64,000 nt of DNA from Flaccisagitta enflata (lineage: Eukaryota > Chaetognatha > Sagittoidea > Aphragmophora): NCBI GenBank assembly GCA_965153355.1, contig OZ231128.1, forward strand, positions 49,786,001 through 49,850,000. Reading direction: 5' to 3'. Each line of letters begins with the position of its first letter. Position 1 is the first letter of the stretch. The translations under genes were made by a program, and so were the position numbers. The notes beneath the pieces are model-generated. The model was not told the DNA's origin. It worked only from the letters and a program-made list of their open reading frames with translations, and did not search any database. Shown here piece by piece: positions 24,087-36,640 of the stretch.

Positions 24087-24425
24087 AGTCGCGTGCACGC
24101 GACTTTAGAACCTGCATCCTACGTCTGTAAGTCGGTCTTTATGCCCTTTGGTGGGCTCGCAACATTTAGTTTTTTTAGGGGGGGTGTAAGGGTTGTTTTT
24201 GCATCCTCTGCTCAAAGGCTTGTAAGTCGCGAACACGCGACTCTATAAGCCACTTTTCGGTCCGTCGGTCCGTCGGTCCGTCCGTCGGTCCGTTGCAAAG
24301 TGACTTTTCGAGGTTTTCCGCTCCTGCCCATCCGTCCGCGACTAATGCTGCCGTGTGTACGGTCTTGTTTAGCTTATATCACTGCCTCCGTCCCCCTGCA
24401 TGCACTTTGGGTAGCCGTGTAACCG
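24087..24425 (+). repeat. TCCG-core family relative, right-arm copy with nested insertion
   Basis: Counterpart of 593-801. It begins AGTCGCGTGCACGCGACT after a T-run and ends CCGTGTAACCG. Another member is inserted at 24,224-24,367. Confidence 0.55.
24224..24367 (+). repeat. TCCG-core family copy with an empty site in the other arm
   Basis: It begins AAGTCGCGAACACGCGACT, CTCTATAAGCC, then (TCGG/TCCG)n, GCTCCTGCCCATCCGTCC and GCGACTAATG. A CCGTGTGTACGG hairpin and TCTTG close it. The left arm (reverse complement of about 650-665) reads GGCTTGTTTAGC across the same point. The insertion therefore lies in the T-run, with no convincing target duplication; the apparent CTTG repeat is part of the family's own 3' end. 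Confidence 0.85.
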
Positions 24426-25021
24426 TTATTGATCCATTTTGATTCATGCACTTTCATGCGCTTTAATGGTTTTACAAAATTTGATAGCAATAAGTCAAGC
24501 TGACCATTGACCATACAAATGGGTATGAGTTGACAAACAAATATCCTGTTCATTCCCCATCCCTATTTTCCTCATGGCTCTTTTTTTTTTCCTTTGTTTC
24601 TTTTTTTTTTTTTCCTTCATAATTTTTTTTTCTCACTCTCTTTTCTATTTCTCCTCACAAGTCATCAATCAATCAGACTTCCATTCATTCTTTTCCTTTC
24701 TCAAAGAGCTAAACCATGTGTCAAAATGGAACCAACACAATTTTTTCTCTCTTTCTCTCTATGTGAACATTTTCAAGACAAAACCAGCGGTGCAGAAACA
24801 AAAGCAGACACAAACGAATGGAAAGAGAGAGAGAGAGCAAAAGAGGAAGAGAGAGAGAAACAGTGAACAAGCTCATTATGAAGAAAGGGTCAGCCTGTTG
24901 GAGGAGGATGGGTGCAAATTGGACAAGAGTAGAAAATAGATGCTGGAACGGTCAGAATTGATTAATGATTGGAGTGAAGGACGAACAAAGAGAATATCTC
25001 AAATAAACAATGATCTAAATA

Positions 25022-25610
25022 GTCGCAAAAGCGTTACATGGTCAGCGGTACCCGATGCCCCTAAGTTAGTGTATGTGGGAATGAGATTGTGAGAGGGGCA
25101 GCGGCCCCGGAGGGGCCGATGACCTATGATTCTACATAGGACAATTTTCTCCGGTTTGAGAGGCTGGTTTGGAGGGCTGAGAGGCCTGATTTTGGCTCTG
25201 AAAGGTCTGATTTAGGGTGTAAGAGGCAAGGTTTGGGGTCTGAGAGGCTAGATTTGGGATCTGAAAGGCCTTATTTGGGTCTGAGGGGTCTAATTTGGGG
25301 TCTGAAAAGCCTGACATGGGGTCTGGGGCCTGATTTGGATCTGAGAGGCCTAATTTGGGGTCTGAGAAGCTTGATCTGGGGTCTGGGAGGTCTGATTTGG
25401 GTTCTGGGAGGCCTGATTTGAGGTCTGAGAAGCCTGATTTGGGGTCAGAAAGGTCTGATTTGGAGTTGAAAAGGCCTGATTTGGGGTCTGAGAGGCTTTA
25501 TTTGAGGCTTGGGGGAGGGGGGGACGGACGGACGGACGGACGGAAACCGGAGAAAATTGCCCTATGTGGAATCATAGGTCATCGGCCCCTCCGGGGCCGC
25601 TGCCCAAAAG
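25022..25610 (+). repeat. GGCC-hairpin family copy, best preserved
   Basis: The 5' part has AAAAGCGTTACATGGTCAGC, a GGCCCCGGAGGGGCC hairpin (about 25,102-25,116), GATGACCTATGATTC, and ATTTTCTCC. The core has about 16 units of a 20-21-bp repeat (GGTCTGAGAGGCCTGATTTG, 25,155-25,510) and a G-run with (ACGG)4. The 3' part is GGAGAAAATTGCCC, GGTCATC, the hairpin GGCCCCTCCGGGGCC (about 25,585-25,600) and GCTGCCCAAAAGG. The 5' and 3' hairpins are exact reverse complements. Confidence 0.85.
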
Positions 25611-25614
25611 GAGA

Positions 25615-26310
25615 GAAAAGAAAAGGAACAGGATATGAAAAGCGATGCATAATTGCTCTTGGATGCCAACAGATGGACACGCGTCCGGGCAGCTGAAATT
25701 GTTTGATCAGCTGAATAAAAAAGATTGAATCGGGTTTTTTTCTTTCTTTTTTAATTTCTTCTTCGAAAATTCAATTGAACAAAAAAGAGCTATCCATCCA
25801 CACGTTATTCTTGTTTGTTCGTCCGTTTCCGTTCATTCACCGATCCCGCCCACTCAGATGTTTGGACAATCAATCAATCAATCTATCCATCAATCAAGAA
25901 GCTACTGATCATTGGAGCCACCGCTTGATTCGATATTCCGTTACCGAAAATAAACTTCAGAGTTAGTAACTCAATTTCTTTTCTTTAGCCCAATCATACC
26001 TCAATCGGGGAAAAAACAATGATTTTTTCAATGTTTGTTGACATCCCATTTGTGGTTTTCTAATGATCATTCAATTTGTTGGATGTCCACAAACAAAGCC
26101 AACGCTTTCCGATTCCGACGATGATGAAAAGACAAACAGACGACTGACCAGAGTACGAAGAGTCCAAATCGTGGATCAGAGATCAAATATAAACGAGGGT
26201 CAAGTTGACCGGGGTTTTCCCGCTGAGCAAACAAAGGCCATGTTATGCACGACAGCGGCCCGAGAGAGAGAACCGAGAAAGCGACTACGTGACAATGCAA
26301 ACAACGCTTC
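25615..26310. other. Unassigned stretch with one open frame
   Basis: A short CAAT-rich run lies at 25,868-25,895. A plus-strand open frame from 26,063 reads about 80 residues of mixed composition (with SDSDDDEKTNRR) before running into the repeat at 26,317. It has no recognised domain and may be chance or an old exon. Confidence 0.3.
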
Positions 26311-26316
26311 TTTTTT

Positions 26317-26565
26317 AGTTGCGGACAAGCAACTTTATAAGAGGCTTTGTCTGTCCGTCCGTCCGTCCGGGGTCATCAAGTTGAAAAGTGGGAAAAACGC
26401 AGGTATTTCGTTGGCGTTTTTATTGCGTTTTAGTCCCAAATAGGGGAACGACTTTTTGTGTATGTTTTTAGTGTTGGGGAATGGGTTCACTGGGTTGGGG
26501 TGTGGATGGGGGTTGGATGCCCCTGCCCACCCGTCCGCAACAATATTGTGACCCCGCGTCACTTG
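26317..26565 (+). repeat. TCCG-core family copy, AGTTGCGGAC variant
   Basis: The 5' hairpin AGTTGCGGACAAGCAACT follows a T-run. Then come TTTATAAGAGGCTTTGTC, (TCCG)n, and AAGTGGGAAAAACGC. The 3' end has CTGCCCACCCGTCCGCAAC, the hairpin GTGACCCCGCGTCAC and TTG. The 3' GTCCGCAAC is the complement of the 5' start, and both differ from the common AGTCGCGGAC form at the same position. Confidence 0.85.
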
Positions 26566-26659
26566 CTTGGATTTTTCACTTCAAAGACATCCGTCTCTCA
26601 TGTCTCAAGTCTCGCCAAGTTTCTCTATACATAGGCCATGGAATTCATTGATGATTTTT

Positions 26660-26823
26660 AGTCGCGGACATGCGACTCTACACCTTGCCGTGTTGGTCGG
26701 TAGGTCGGTAGGTCGGTCGGTAGATCGTTTGGTAGATCCGTCACATTTTTGAATTCCGAGCGGTTTTCGCATTACTGCTCCTGCCCAACCGTCCGCGACT
26801 GGATTGCCGTGTATCCGGCCTTG
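26660..26823 (+). repeat. TCCG-core family copy, AGTCGCGGAC variant
   Basis: The 5' hairpin is AGTCGCGGACATGCGACT. The core is (TCGG)n with GTAGG variants. The 3' end is CAACCGTCCGCGACTGGATT, the hairpin GCCGTGTATCCGGC, then CTTG and a T-run. Confidence 0.85.
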
Positions 26824-27270
26824 TTTTTATTTGGCTCGTACATTTGTCTGCCAAAAGGGCAACAATTGAGTTTTTTTTATTCTTGTACCATTTAATGGTA
26901 GACGACACCCCAAAAATTTCAGAAGGATTGTGCGGCACTAAACCTGGACCGCCATCCTCCCTCATATCCCACATAGAAAATATAGAAGAAGGATTTTGGC
27001 CTCTTCCTCTTCTTCGTCCTTCCTGTTTCCTCCATGGGAAGAGGGTGGGCGGGCTAACCACAACTACAACTACGACTCATCTACTCTCCCCTCTCCATCA
27101 CAAGGTGCAAATAGCCAGCGAAGATTGGAGCACATTGGGTCAAATGCCACCAAACTGGAGAACATGCTGTAGCAAATTATTACATACACTATTTGAATAA
27201 TGACTTATGAATCGGCTCAAAACGATCGTGGTCGGGTGGGTAGGCTTTAAAACGCCTAAAAGATCCAATC
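26824..27270. other. Unassigned stretch
   Basis: No element ends recognised. The open frames here (for example 26,844-27,200 plus) have no visible motif. A short CAACTACAACTACGAC run lies at about 27,061. Confidence 0.3.
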
Positions 27271-27273
27271 TAA

Positions 27274-27462
27274 CAAGTGACGCTGGTCCCAATATCGTTG
27301 CGGATGGATGAGCATCCACACCCTCCCCACCCCACACTTACTAACAAACAGACAAACACAACTGCAGTGCCTAAATGCTCGACTCTATTACCATGGACCA
27401 ACAGACGGGCCAGTGGTCCAACGGACAAACGGACAGACGGACAAAGTCTCTTATCCGCAACT
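27274..27462 (-). repeat. TCCG-core family copy, AGTTGCGGAT variant
   Basis: Minus strand. It begins AGTTGCGGATAAGAGACT (hairpin partly decayed), then TTTGTCCGTCTGTCCG, and ends ATCCGCAACGATATTGG with a decayed GGGACC...GTCAC hairpin and TTG. The 3' ATCCGCAAC matches the 5' GTTGCGGAT, including the T that replaces C in other copies. Confidence 0.7.
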
Positions 27463-27995
<533 letters not shown>

Positions 27996-28059
27996 GGACA
28001 CACAGACGACAGTCAGAGAGACAGACAGACAAAAGGACTCACAAACAGACATAAATTGA

Positions 28060-29115
28060 CGTACTATGTTGGTTGAATTTTTGACAAGAAGATGTAATTC
28101 AAATATTGTGTATCCATCTTGTCAATGTGGCAAAACTTTTTTTAGGTTTTTTTTTTTATCTAAGTTGATTAATTTCTTTACAAAGAAACACATTTTCGGT
28201 GTCACAAGCTGAAAGAAGAGCTTCACAAGAGACGCAACCAAGCTTACCAGCTCGGTTGACATTCTGCTGAGAATATGTAACTACAACTGGTCATAGACAT
28301 TCAACGTCACTTTAACTATTCCCTTGCATTTCTCAGTTGGACCTTTACGATCGCTTCTTTTGTCCTTAATAATTGTGTTCTTTTTTTCTCGTTCTTATAA
28401 GAACAAAGACATAAATAGAAATATGATTATGAAATGAATATATTTTCATTGGCATGCCTCGACTCGTCCAACGGCTCGGGCAAATGGAGTCTCCAGGACT
28501 TAGGGTAACTTTCACGTTGTGTTTGCGTGAGACATGTTAATGAAGCGGTGTATCAAGAAGAATGTGAACACGCCCTTGCAATTGTCTTTTAAAAAAGTCA
28601 AACAAAAGGAAGAAAAAAATGGTGGGCCGGGTTTGTTCAAGATGACGCCTCTGCAATGGATGGAAGGTTCTGTTCAAGTTAAGACGGCAAATTTTCAAAG
28701 AAAATAAAGTGTTTCACCATTCTTTTTGCATCATTTTCTAGACAAAAATGGTGCTAGAATGTTTTTAGAAGACAAATTGTCTCTACAGACACTTGGTGTA
28801 TAAATTTTTATCATATTCAATGTAATTTCAAGTATGCAATTCTCATGAAAAAAGCGTAGCAATGCAAGTTATGTCTGCTTATGTCTGCTTATCTGAATTA
28901 TATAATGTTCCATTTCATCAAAAGCTTGTGTCCTCAGTATATGGATGACAAACTAATAATCTCTTTCATCGTGAACAGACTCAAAAGATCCCATGAATCA
29001 CATAGGAAAAGATTTCTTCTTTTTTTTCCCGCGAGATTTGCGCCATTTAACTTGGCTATTGAAATCGTTCTTTATGGTAGAGTTAACAAGGAAAAAAAAC
29101 AGGCCTCGTAGCCCT
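28060..29115. other. Unassigned stretch
   Basis: About 1 kb with ordinary base composition and no recognised gene or repeat. The 60-76-residue open frames have no visible motif. Confidence 0.3.
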
Positions 29116-29119
29116 AGGT

Positions 29120-29124
29120 TGGGA

Positions 29125-29185
<61 letters not shown>
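29120..29185. repeat. (CT)n microsatellite
   Basis: About 33 uninterrupted CT units. Confidence 0.95.
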
Positions 29186-29187
<2 letters not shown>

Positions 29188-29689
29188 GAGAAGTAAGAAA
29201 AAAAAAGAGCAAAAAAATAAGGACAATTGCACTAAGTGTTTGGATGTAGTGGCTTGGTGGACGGTTGAGTGTCAGTTGCTGTTTTCTTTTGTTTTTTTTT
29301 TTTTTTTGTTTTTTCTTCTCATCTTTTTATACTCTAAGGTCACGTTTGTACAAAGTAACTGATGAATCACCTAAGTAACGTAATTCATGAACTTTTTTGT
29401 CGCCTAATCAGAGATTCAATTATTCTCATGATTTCAAATATTCAGTCTGTCTGTGTGTTTGTCTGTCTTCTGAAAGTGCCGACGCGCGCGACGTTGGGCC
29501 AATTAACTGGTTTTGTTTAAATGGACGAGACAAATTTCGAATACGATGACCGCACAAAAAAAAAACATTAAAACAAAATTAACTACATAACAAGATAATA
29601 GCCCAGTTGTTCTTTGCGAGACAGGCTAGACACCGCCCACGATAGATACCGGTTGGATAAGAATGTACTCAAACATACATTCCTCATGT

Positions 29690-30215
29690 ACATAGGATCT
29701 CCCAGGTCCTTTGTCTCCTCCTTGCCTTTTTTGCTTCAAACTTCAAACATATCTAAGAATGTATTGTTCAGTCTATGAATCTTTTTCATCACTGTGTAAT
29801 TCCATGTACTTTGCTCCTTGTCTGTTTCTACCTTAACATTTCCTAACATATTTCAACATTTTTTTACATTTTTTAACATTTTTTAATTCTTTTTTTAAAC
29901 ATTCTTAACATTATACCTTTTTTAACCTTTTTTATCATTTTTGAACTTTTTTTACATCATTTCTTGACATTTTTTTTTTTTAACCTTTTTTAAAATTTTC
30001 AACCTTCTTTAACATTTTAGAGCATTTTTTTACAATCTTAACATTCTAAAACGTTCTTACTCTTTTGTTTGTCATTTCCAGAGGCACACGACTGTTGCCC
30101 TTTTGAGTTTGTTTGCTTCAATCTTGTGACTGCGTCTCCAACGTATCTAAGTTTGTATTGTTCAGTCTACGAATCTTTTTCATTGCTGTGCAATTCCATG
30201 TCTTTTGTAGATAGC
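29690..30215. repeat. Direct repeat pair flanking a T-rich TTTAACATTTT array
   Basis: Text around GTATTGTTCAGTCTATGAAT occurs at about 29,761 and, with changes, at about 30,157. In both places AATCTTTTTCAT and a CAATTCCATGT-like text follow. Between them, 29,835-30,060 is a degenerate array of TTTTTTAACAT-type units. No gene is seen from 29,185 to 29,690. Confidence 0.6.
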
Positions 30216-30569
30216 GAAAAATAAACCCTGTTCCTCTTCAGTCACGACCTCGAATTTTTGCCTGAATGTCCGCGATGGTCACGCGAGTGCGTACATCAAA
30301 TTTCAAGTCAATATCTTTAATAGTTTAGAAGTTATGATATTTTTTCTATGTTTAAATCCAGCTTTGATAGGAAACAATTTTAAAACGGCTTTCAATCCTT
30401 ACTCAACTACCAACTGACTTTTGATTTACTCTGCTAAGTGGAAGAACTGTTTAATGGGCGCTAAGAAACCGCGCGCGAAGAAGCTGCTTAATGAACGCAA
30501 GCCGTGAACCTTAGCCGTGCGCGTAAAAAAATGAATCCTTCGCCAAATAGAGAAGGGAGAGAAGGGAGA

Positions 30570-30575
<6 letters not shown>

Positions 30576-30649
<74 letters not shown>
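30576..30649. repeat. (GA)n microsatellite
   Basis: About 37 GA units, then imperfect GA-rich text to about 30,692. Confidence 0.95.
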
Positions 30650-30651
<2 letters not shown>

Positions 30652-30711
30652 AGAGAGAGAGAAAGAGAGAGAGAGCGAAAGAGAGAGAGAGATGTTTCAT
30701 CGGCGAAGCAC

Positions 30712-31637
30712 AACGCAATCCTCCCTATTACTTCTGTACTGGTAACGGGTCAGGGATCTTCTTGATAATTATCAATTGATCCCAGTCTGTTCACTTATCC
30801 TTTTGGATCTCTCGGGATCTTTTCAGATCTGGATCCAGAGCTCCCTCTAGTGCATCAAAATAAGCTCAATTTTCTTTAGAACAAGGCCGGGTACACGGCA
30901 ATCCAGTCGCGGACGGTTGGGCAGGAGCTGTTATGCAAAAATCGCGCGGAATTCAAAAATGTGACGGACGGACCGACGGACGGACCGACATACCGACCAA
31001 CTGACACGGCAAGGTGTAGAGTCGCGTGTCCGCGACTAAAAATCTGATTCAGTGTATGACACTCAGAGATACTATGTAAGAGAGAGAAAGAGAAAGAGAA
31101 AAAGAAAGTGAAAAAAATTTAGCAAAAAATTTTGAAGCAAAAAAAAACTTAAAAAGAAAAAAAAATTTTGAAGCAAAAAAAATTTTAAAGTGGAAAAATT
31201 TCTTAAGCAAAAACAATCATTGAGTAAAAAAAATTAGACACAAAAACTTTTGAAGCTAAAAAAATTTTTAGCGAATGAAATTAAGCAAAAAAATTTTTTT
31301 AGCGAAAAAATTTTGAAGCAAAAAAATTTAAAAACAAAAAAAATTTTGAAGCGAAAAAAAAATTTTAAGCGAAAAAAAATTTTTGAGCGAAAAAAATTTC
31401 AAAAAAAAAATTCTTCGAAATGAAAAAAAAATTCTAAAGCGAAAAAATTTTTGAAGTGAAAAAATATTTTAGGTAAAAAAGTTGAAAGGGGAGAAAAATT
31501 TTGAAGGTAAAAAAAAATTTTGAAGCAAAAAAATTTTGAAGCAAAAAATTTTAAAGCGAAAAAATTTTTGTGGCAAAATTTTTTTGAAGCTTTGACATGG
31601 CGCTTTTCAGCCTATATTCTCTCTCTTTCTTTCTCTT

Positions 31638-31678
<41 letters not shown>

Positions 31679-31890
31679 GTATCTCTGTTAAACACTGAGT
31701 GTCATGCATTGAATCAGATTGATGCACTAAAAGTAGCTCTGGATCTGGATCCGAAAAGATCTGAAAAGATCTAAAAGAATAAGAGAACTGACTGAGATCA
31801 ATCAATAATTATCAAGAAGATCCTTGACCCTTTCTTCAAAGATCCCTGACCCGTTAACAGTACAGAAGTAATAGGGAGGATTGCGTTGTG
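30712..31890. repeat. Inverted repeat enclosing a TCCG-core copy and an A-rich array
   Basis: The left arm (30,712-30,865, resuming at 31,043-31,075) pairs with the right arm (31,672-31,890). Shared text includes CACAACGCAATCCTCCC, ATAATTATCAATTGATC-like text, AGATCTGGATCC and ATCTGATTCA. A TCCG-core element (30,882-31,037) splits the left arm and is missing from the right. The spacer 31,080-31,590 is a degenerate A-rich array of AAAATTTTGAAGCAAAAAA units. Confidence 0.75.
30882..31037 (-). repeat. TCCG-core family copy, AGTCGCGGAC variant
   Basis: Minus strand. The hairpin is AGTCGCGGACACGCGACT, then CTACACCTTGCCGTG, (TCGG/TCCG)n, and CACATTTTTGAATTCCG. The 3' end is GTCCGCGACTGGATT, the hairpin GCCGTGTACCCGGC and CTTG. 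Nearly identical to 49,991-50,150. Confidence 0.85.
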
Positions 31891-32385
31891 TGCAGTGCCT
31901 GGGATGATGATTCAACTATCGGTACTGGGCCGGATCGAGCATAATTTTAAGATATTTTGGGGCCAGATTGATTTTAATCTGCACAGAAAACAATAATGGC
32001 CCGTAATGAGGATAACTTAATCAAAACTCAAAGGAGGGGCCGTATTGAAAAAAAGACTTGTGTTTTTTCAGCGCGAGGATGCGATCGTTTGCCAATGTGT
32101 CATCAATAAATTAAATACTACCTATTGTAATTATTTCGCGCTATAAATTTTCCTTTGGAATCCAAAGCAGAACTACAAGATCTATGCATTGGTGCCACTC
32201 CCAGGGTAATTGAAGGTGGCGTTTAGCCGTACAGGCAATATCTTACACGCAGTTGAGTTTGATTTCAGAGCAAAATCATAACTGTTCCAACCCTCATGCC
32301 CATCTTGTTCAAGCCCTATCTTTTGCTCCTTGTCTGTTTCTACCTCAGTACAAAGCTCTGTTCAAATTCTAGGTCATGTCCACAT
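31891..32385. other. Unassigned stretch
   Basis: No gene or element recognised. Text near 32,320-32,345 (TTTGCTCCTTGTCTGTTTCT) also occurs near 29,810. Confidence 0.3.
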
Positions 32386-32389
32386 TTTT

Positions 32390-32664
32390 AGTTGTGGACA
32401 CGCAACTCTACAAGAGGCTTTGCCCATCCGTCGGTCCGTCAGTCCGTCGGTCCGTCGGTCCGTCGGTCCGTCGGTCCGTCGGTCCCTTACACTCGAGTTG
32501 TCAAGCTCGAATTGAAAACGAGAAAAACGCGTATTTAGGATGCTGCAGTTGGTATTGTTTGTGTGTGAGTGTGTTGGAGAGGGGTTGGGGGTGTGGCTGG
32601 GTGAGGCTAGGGGTAGATGCCCCTGCCCACCCGTCCGCAACGTTATTGTGACCCCCGTCACTTG
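32390..32664 (+). repeat. TCCG-core family copy, AGTTGTGGAC variant
   Basis: The hairpin is AGTTGTGGACACGCAACT, then CTACAAGAGGCTTTG and six TCGG-type units. Next are ACACTCGAGTTG, CTGCCCACCCGTCCGCAACG, a GTGACCCCCGTCAC hairpin and TTG. The 3' end has the AAC form that pairs with the 5' GTT form. Confidence 0.82.
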
Positions 32665-32706
32665 CTTATTTTGTATAGGAACATTACACGCCGCTCAGTA
32701 TTGGCA

Positions 32707-32815
<109 letters not shown>

Positions 32816-32979
32816 AATCGTTTCTTTGGTTTCCCGTCTTAACGGCTCACCCGTAGTGACACCTTGTTAGCATTCCAAATGACAGCCAAAATCAGTATCA
32901 ATTTCCAATGAAAATCTCTAAAAACAAAAAAAAAATTGACAAAGAGATGAAGGGGTAGAGAAGTGAAAGAAAGAAAGGT

Positions 32980-32982
32980 AAA

Positions 32983-33034
<52 letters not shown>
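32980..33034. repeat. (GAAA)n microsatellite
   Basis: About 14 GAAA units. Confidence 0.95.
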
Positions 33035-33039
33035 ATGTA

Positions 33040-34128
33040 CTTTAGAACTTTGTCAGCGGCAATAATTCTTAATCATCATAAATCGAACCATCTCTTAAAT
33101 TTAGATTGTACACTAAAAAAGCTTGATAACTAATGGACTCTCTGGTGCAAAAGATCCGGCGGAGATTTTCATAATTAAGCAACTGATTTCTAATTGTGTT
33201 AACTTGACTGACAATACTCGCTTATTTGTAAATAAACGAAAATACACACCGGCATTCTTTGAGTTATTAATGATAAGCAGCTGTCTTTTGACGGACCAAA
33301 AAAAAAAAATGCAAAATAGAACCGCTAAAATTGAACAAAAGGAGAATAAAAGTTGAACAGATTTGAAAAATGTTTGCATGTCTTCTTCTTATCTTTTTTA
33401 TGTGACATTTTCTCCACAGATCAGACATGTCATTTAATATTCAAATCACATTCTTCATTACACAAGAGCAGAGCAGTAGATGTCATCATACACAGCCGTG
33501 TTTATTGAATTTTAATTGACATGGATCATTCGAATTGTCAGGTGTCGTTTGCAGGCGTGTATAAAGTGGAGCATTCCCCCCCCCCCTGTGGGGGGGGGGG
33601 GAAATAAAATCAAAGGGTTTAGAGATAGGGAAGGAAATCAAAAGCTTGAAAAAAAGAAAAAAGAAAATTTTTGAAGATAAAACACTTTTGGTAGTACCAA
33701 AAGGTAATATTTGATTACTACAACACAATTTAACACTATCTAAACCTAATATATTCTGTTATATTGCTTTGAGGGGAAAAAAATCATAGATTTTGGAACG
33801 CCACGCGATTCATCACGGGGAAGAAAATCAAAGGCAAGGGGGGAATAAAATCGAAAGCCGCTCAATTATATACACCCCTGGTCGTTTGTGATGTTGGTTT
33901 AGTTGGTCGGTCGATTAGGGCCCATCCATTGGTCAGTCAATCGTCTGTGATGTTAGCAGTGGTCCGTCGGCCTACTCAGTCATCCATATCAGCGAATACC
34001 CGACTGTCCAAACATACTCTGGTGAAACATATCTAGGCTATGTCTATGTCTGTATCTAGGCTCAAGTCCATGGGCAGGGTTGCAGGGATAGATTGAAGGA
34101 GGCAAGTCTTCTTGTAAAATATACGAGG

Positions 34129-34130
<2 letters not shown>
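33040..34130. other. Unassigned stretch with a C11-TGT-G12 hairpin
   Basis: No gene is recognised. At 33,576-33,601 eleven C, TGT, and twelve G form a hairpin. GGTCGGTCGATTAGG and GTCCGTCGG near 33,905-33,970 are weak TCCG-core-like traces. Confidence 0.4.

Positions 34131-34132
<2 letters not shown>

Positions 34133-34213
<81 letters not shown>
34133..34213. repeat. (GA)n microsatellite
   Basis: About 40 GA units. Confidence 0.95.
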
Positions 34214-34214
<1 letters not shown>

Positions 34215-34509
34215 TACGCGCAGGTTCTTAATTACGGCTTTTATCGTAGTTTTTCATCTGTGGAAGAAAAAAATCCCAATAAATTGAATCTTCTTTGCAT
34301 AATTAGGATACTCTCTCTTTCTCAATATGAACTTGAGCTTGATGTGTTTGGCTCCTCTGATAAGAGGCTGTTGTACCCCTAGTGCGTAAACAATGTTCAT
34401 GTAGTGAAAGTCGTGTTTCTCCGTCGGTAGGACTTTGACGGCCTAACGCCAAGATGGCCTGACATTTTTACATGCTCGGTTCAATCGTAAATCACATAAC
34501 AAATACATA

Positions 34510-35015
34510 CAGTAGATGTCGTCTATACTTGGAAATACGGGGGCCCTCATATCCTAAATATCATTTGTGCAAATAAAATGAAACTGTGTGTGTATAATAC
34601 TTATGTTTTATAGGGTTGACGATGGGGTATGGCAGCTCTATGGATAGAAAATTCCCTTGAACACACTAAATCCAATTTACTTTTCTTAAACAGTAGCTGG
34701 AATTGGTGTAGTGTTTAACTCACTTGACTTACAATTTATGATGAATAGTTAATTTAAAAGTTCCAGGTTCTAATCACATGCTGGTTTTGCAATTTGAATA
34801 AATAGATAAAACTGAAATTCTGCAAAATAAATGATTGATCCAATAGTTTTATACCAAAAGTTTTTTTTTCTTAAGCTAAGCCGTAGGAGGATGCCATACC
34901 CCATCGTCAACCTCTTGATGTCTATATATTACACCAGCAAAATATAAGTCCTCTCACTGTACTGATACTGAGATTATGAGCTCCCCGTATTTCCAAGTCT
35001 AGACGAGATCTACTG
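34510..35015. mobile_element. 506-bp TA-inserted foldback element, CAGTAGAT ends
   Basis: The ends are CAGTAGATGTCGTCTATACT (left) and CAGTAGATCTCGTCTAGACT (right, read inward), both continuing into TGGAAATACGGGG. TA flanks it at 34,508-34,509 and 35,016-35,017. An internal inverted pair, GACGATGGGGTATGGCA at about 34,620 and its complement at about 34,893, adds to the foldback. No coding frame. Confidence 0.88.
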
Positions 35016-35017
35016 TA

Positions 35018-35850
35018 ACAATGTCCACCTAGATTTTTTTTCTTCCTCTGGTCAGTAGGAACAGTACTTTGAGAGCAATGAGAGCAATGAGCCGCAAAGA
35101 CGGTCGTTTCCTGCTACACCATATCAATAAAGTAGCTCAGACCATGATTATTCTGAGAGCTGATGGGGCATTAAAATTTTTACCAAAAAAAAAAAGTCCT
35201 GCACCTGTCTAGATTTTAACCTGTGATTCAGAAGCTAGGTCCAAGGTCCAAGGTCATAACCTTGGACCATCAATCGGTCAAATCAAAGCTTGAGGTTCTT
35301 CAATAAGTAGGCTGTAGGTTGCAGAGTGTAGGAGACACTTTTTGTACTGGCGCTATTGTACCCAACATACTGTGCTTTTGTTATTAAGTATTAAGTAATG
35401 ATAGTTGGTTGCACACTTGCACTTGACTACTTTCCGCGCAAGTAAGCTGAATTGGAATTTGCAAAAATGACTGCCTACTTAATCAGGAATAAACGGCGCG
35501 ACTGTGTAAAGTCTTCACAAGCTCATTTTGTCTGTATGTTTGACTTTCTATTCTATATTCTTCAAAAATCGCGTTAATATTCTCCCTTTCTCCCTCAAGT
35601 TTTCGACCCTTTCTCTATTCATAAGCTCATTTCAAAGAGCTTTATCCACTAAGCATCGGAAAATGAGGACCGACAAGGGTAATATAGAGTATAGAGTCAT
35701 TCATACCTGGGATAAAAGAAGAAAGGGAGGAAGAGCAGGGAAGACAGAAAAGGTAGTAGCAGCAACAGCAGCAACACCAGCAGCAGCTGCTACGATGCGG
35801 AAGATCGAGTCAAAGTGAGGCTTCCTTTCTTTCTTCTCTTCCAAGACTTG
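35018..35850. other. Unassigned stretch
   Basis: No element ends recognised. An open frame at 35,528-35,818 has mixed composition ending in a short (GCA)-type Ala run; no domain is recognised. Confidence 0.3.
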
Positions 35851-35853
35851 CCT

Positions 35854-35965
<112 letters not shown>

Positions 35966-36119
35966 ATTCTTCATTCTCTTCACCTTTGATCGATTCTCCT
36001 CTCATCCAGACAAAGAGACAAAGACCTCAGTTCCTCTTTCTTTACTAACAGATTCCTCTTTTTCGGAGTCCCGGTGATAGCAGTCAATGCCACCGACGCC
36101 GGCGCAGGGCTTACGACGC

Positions 36120-36640
<521 letters not shown>

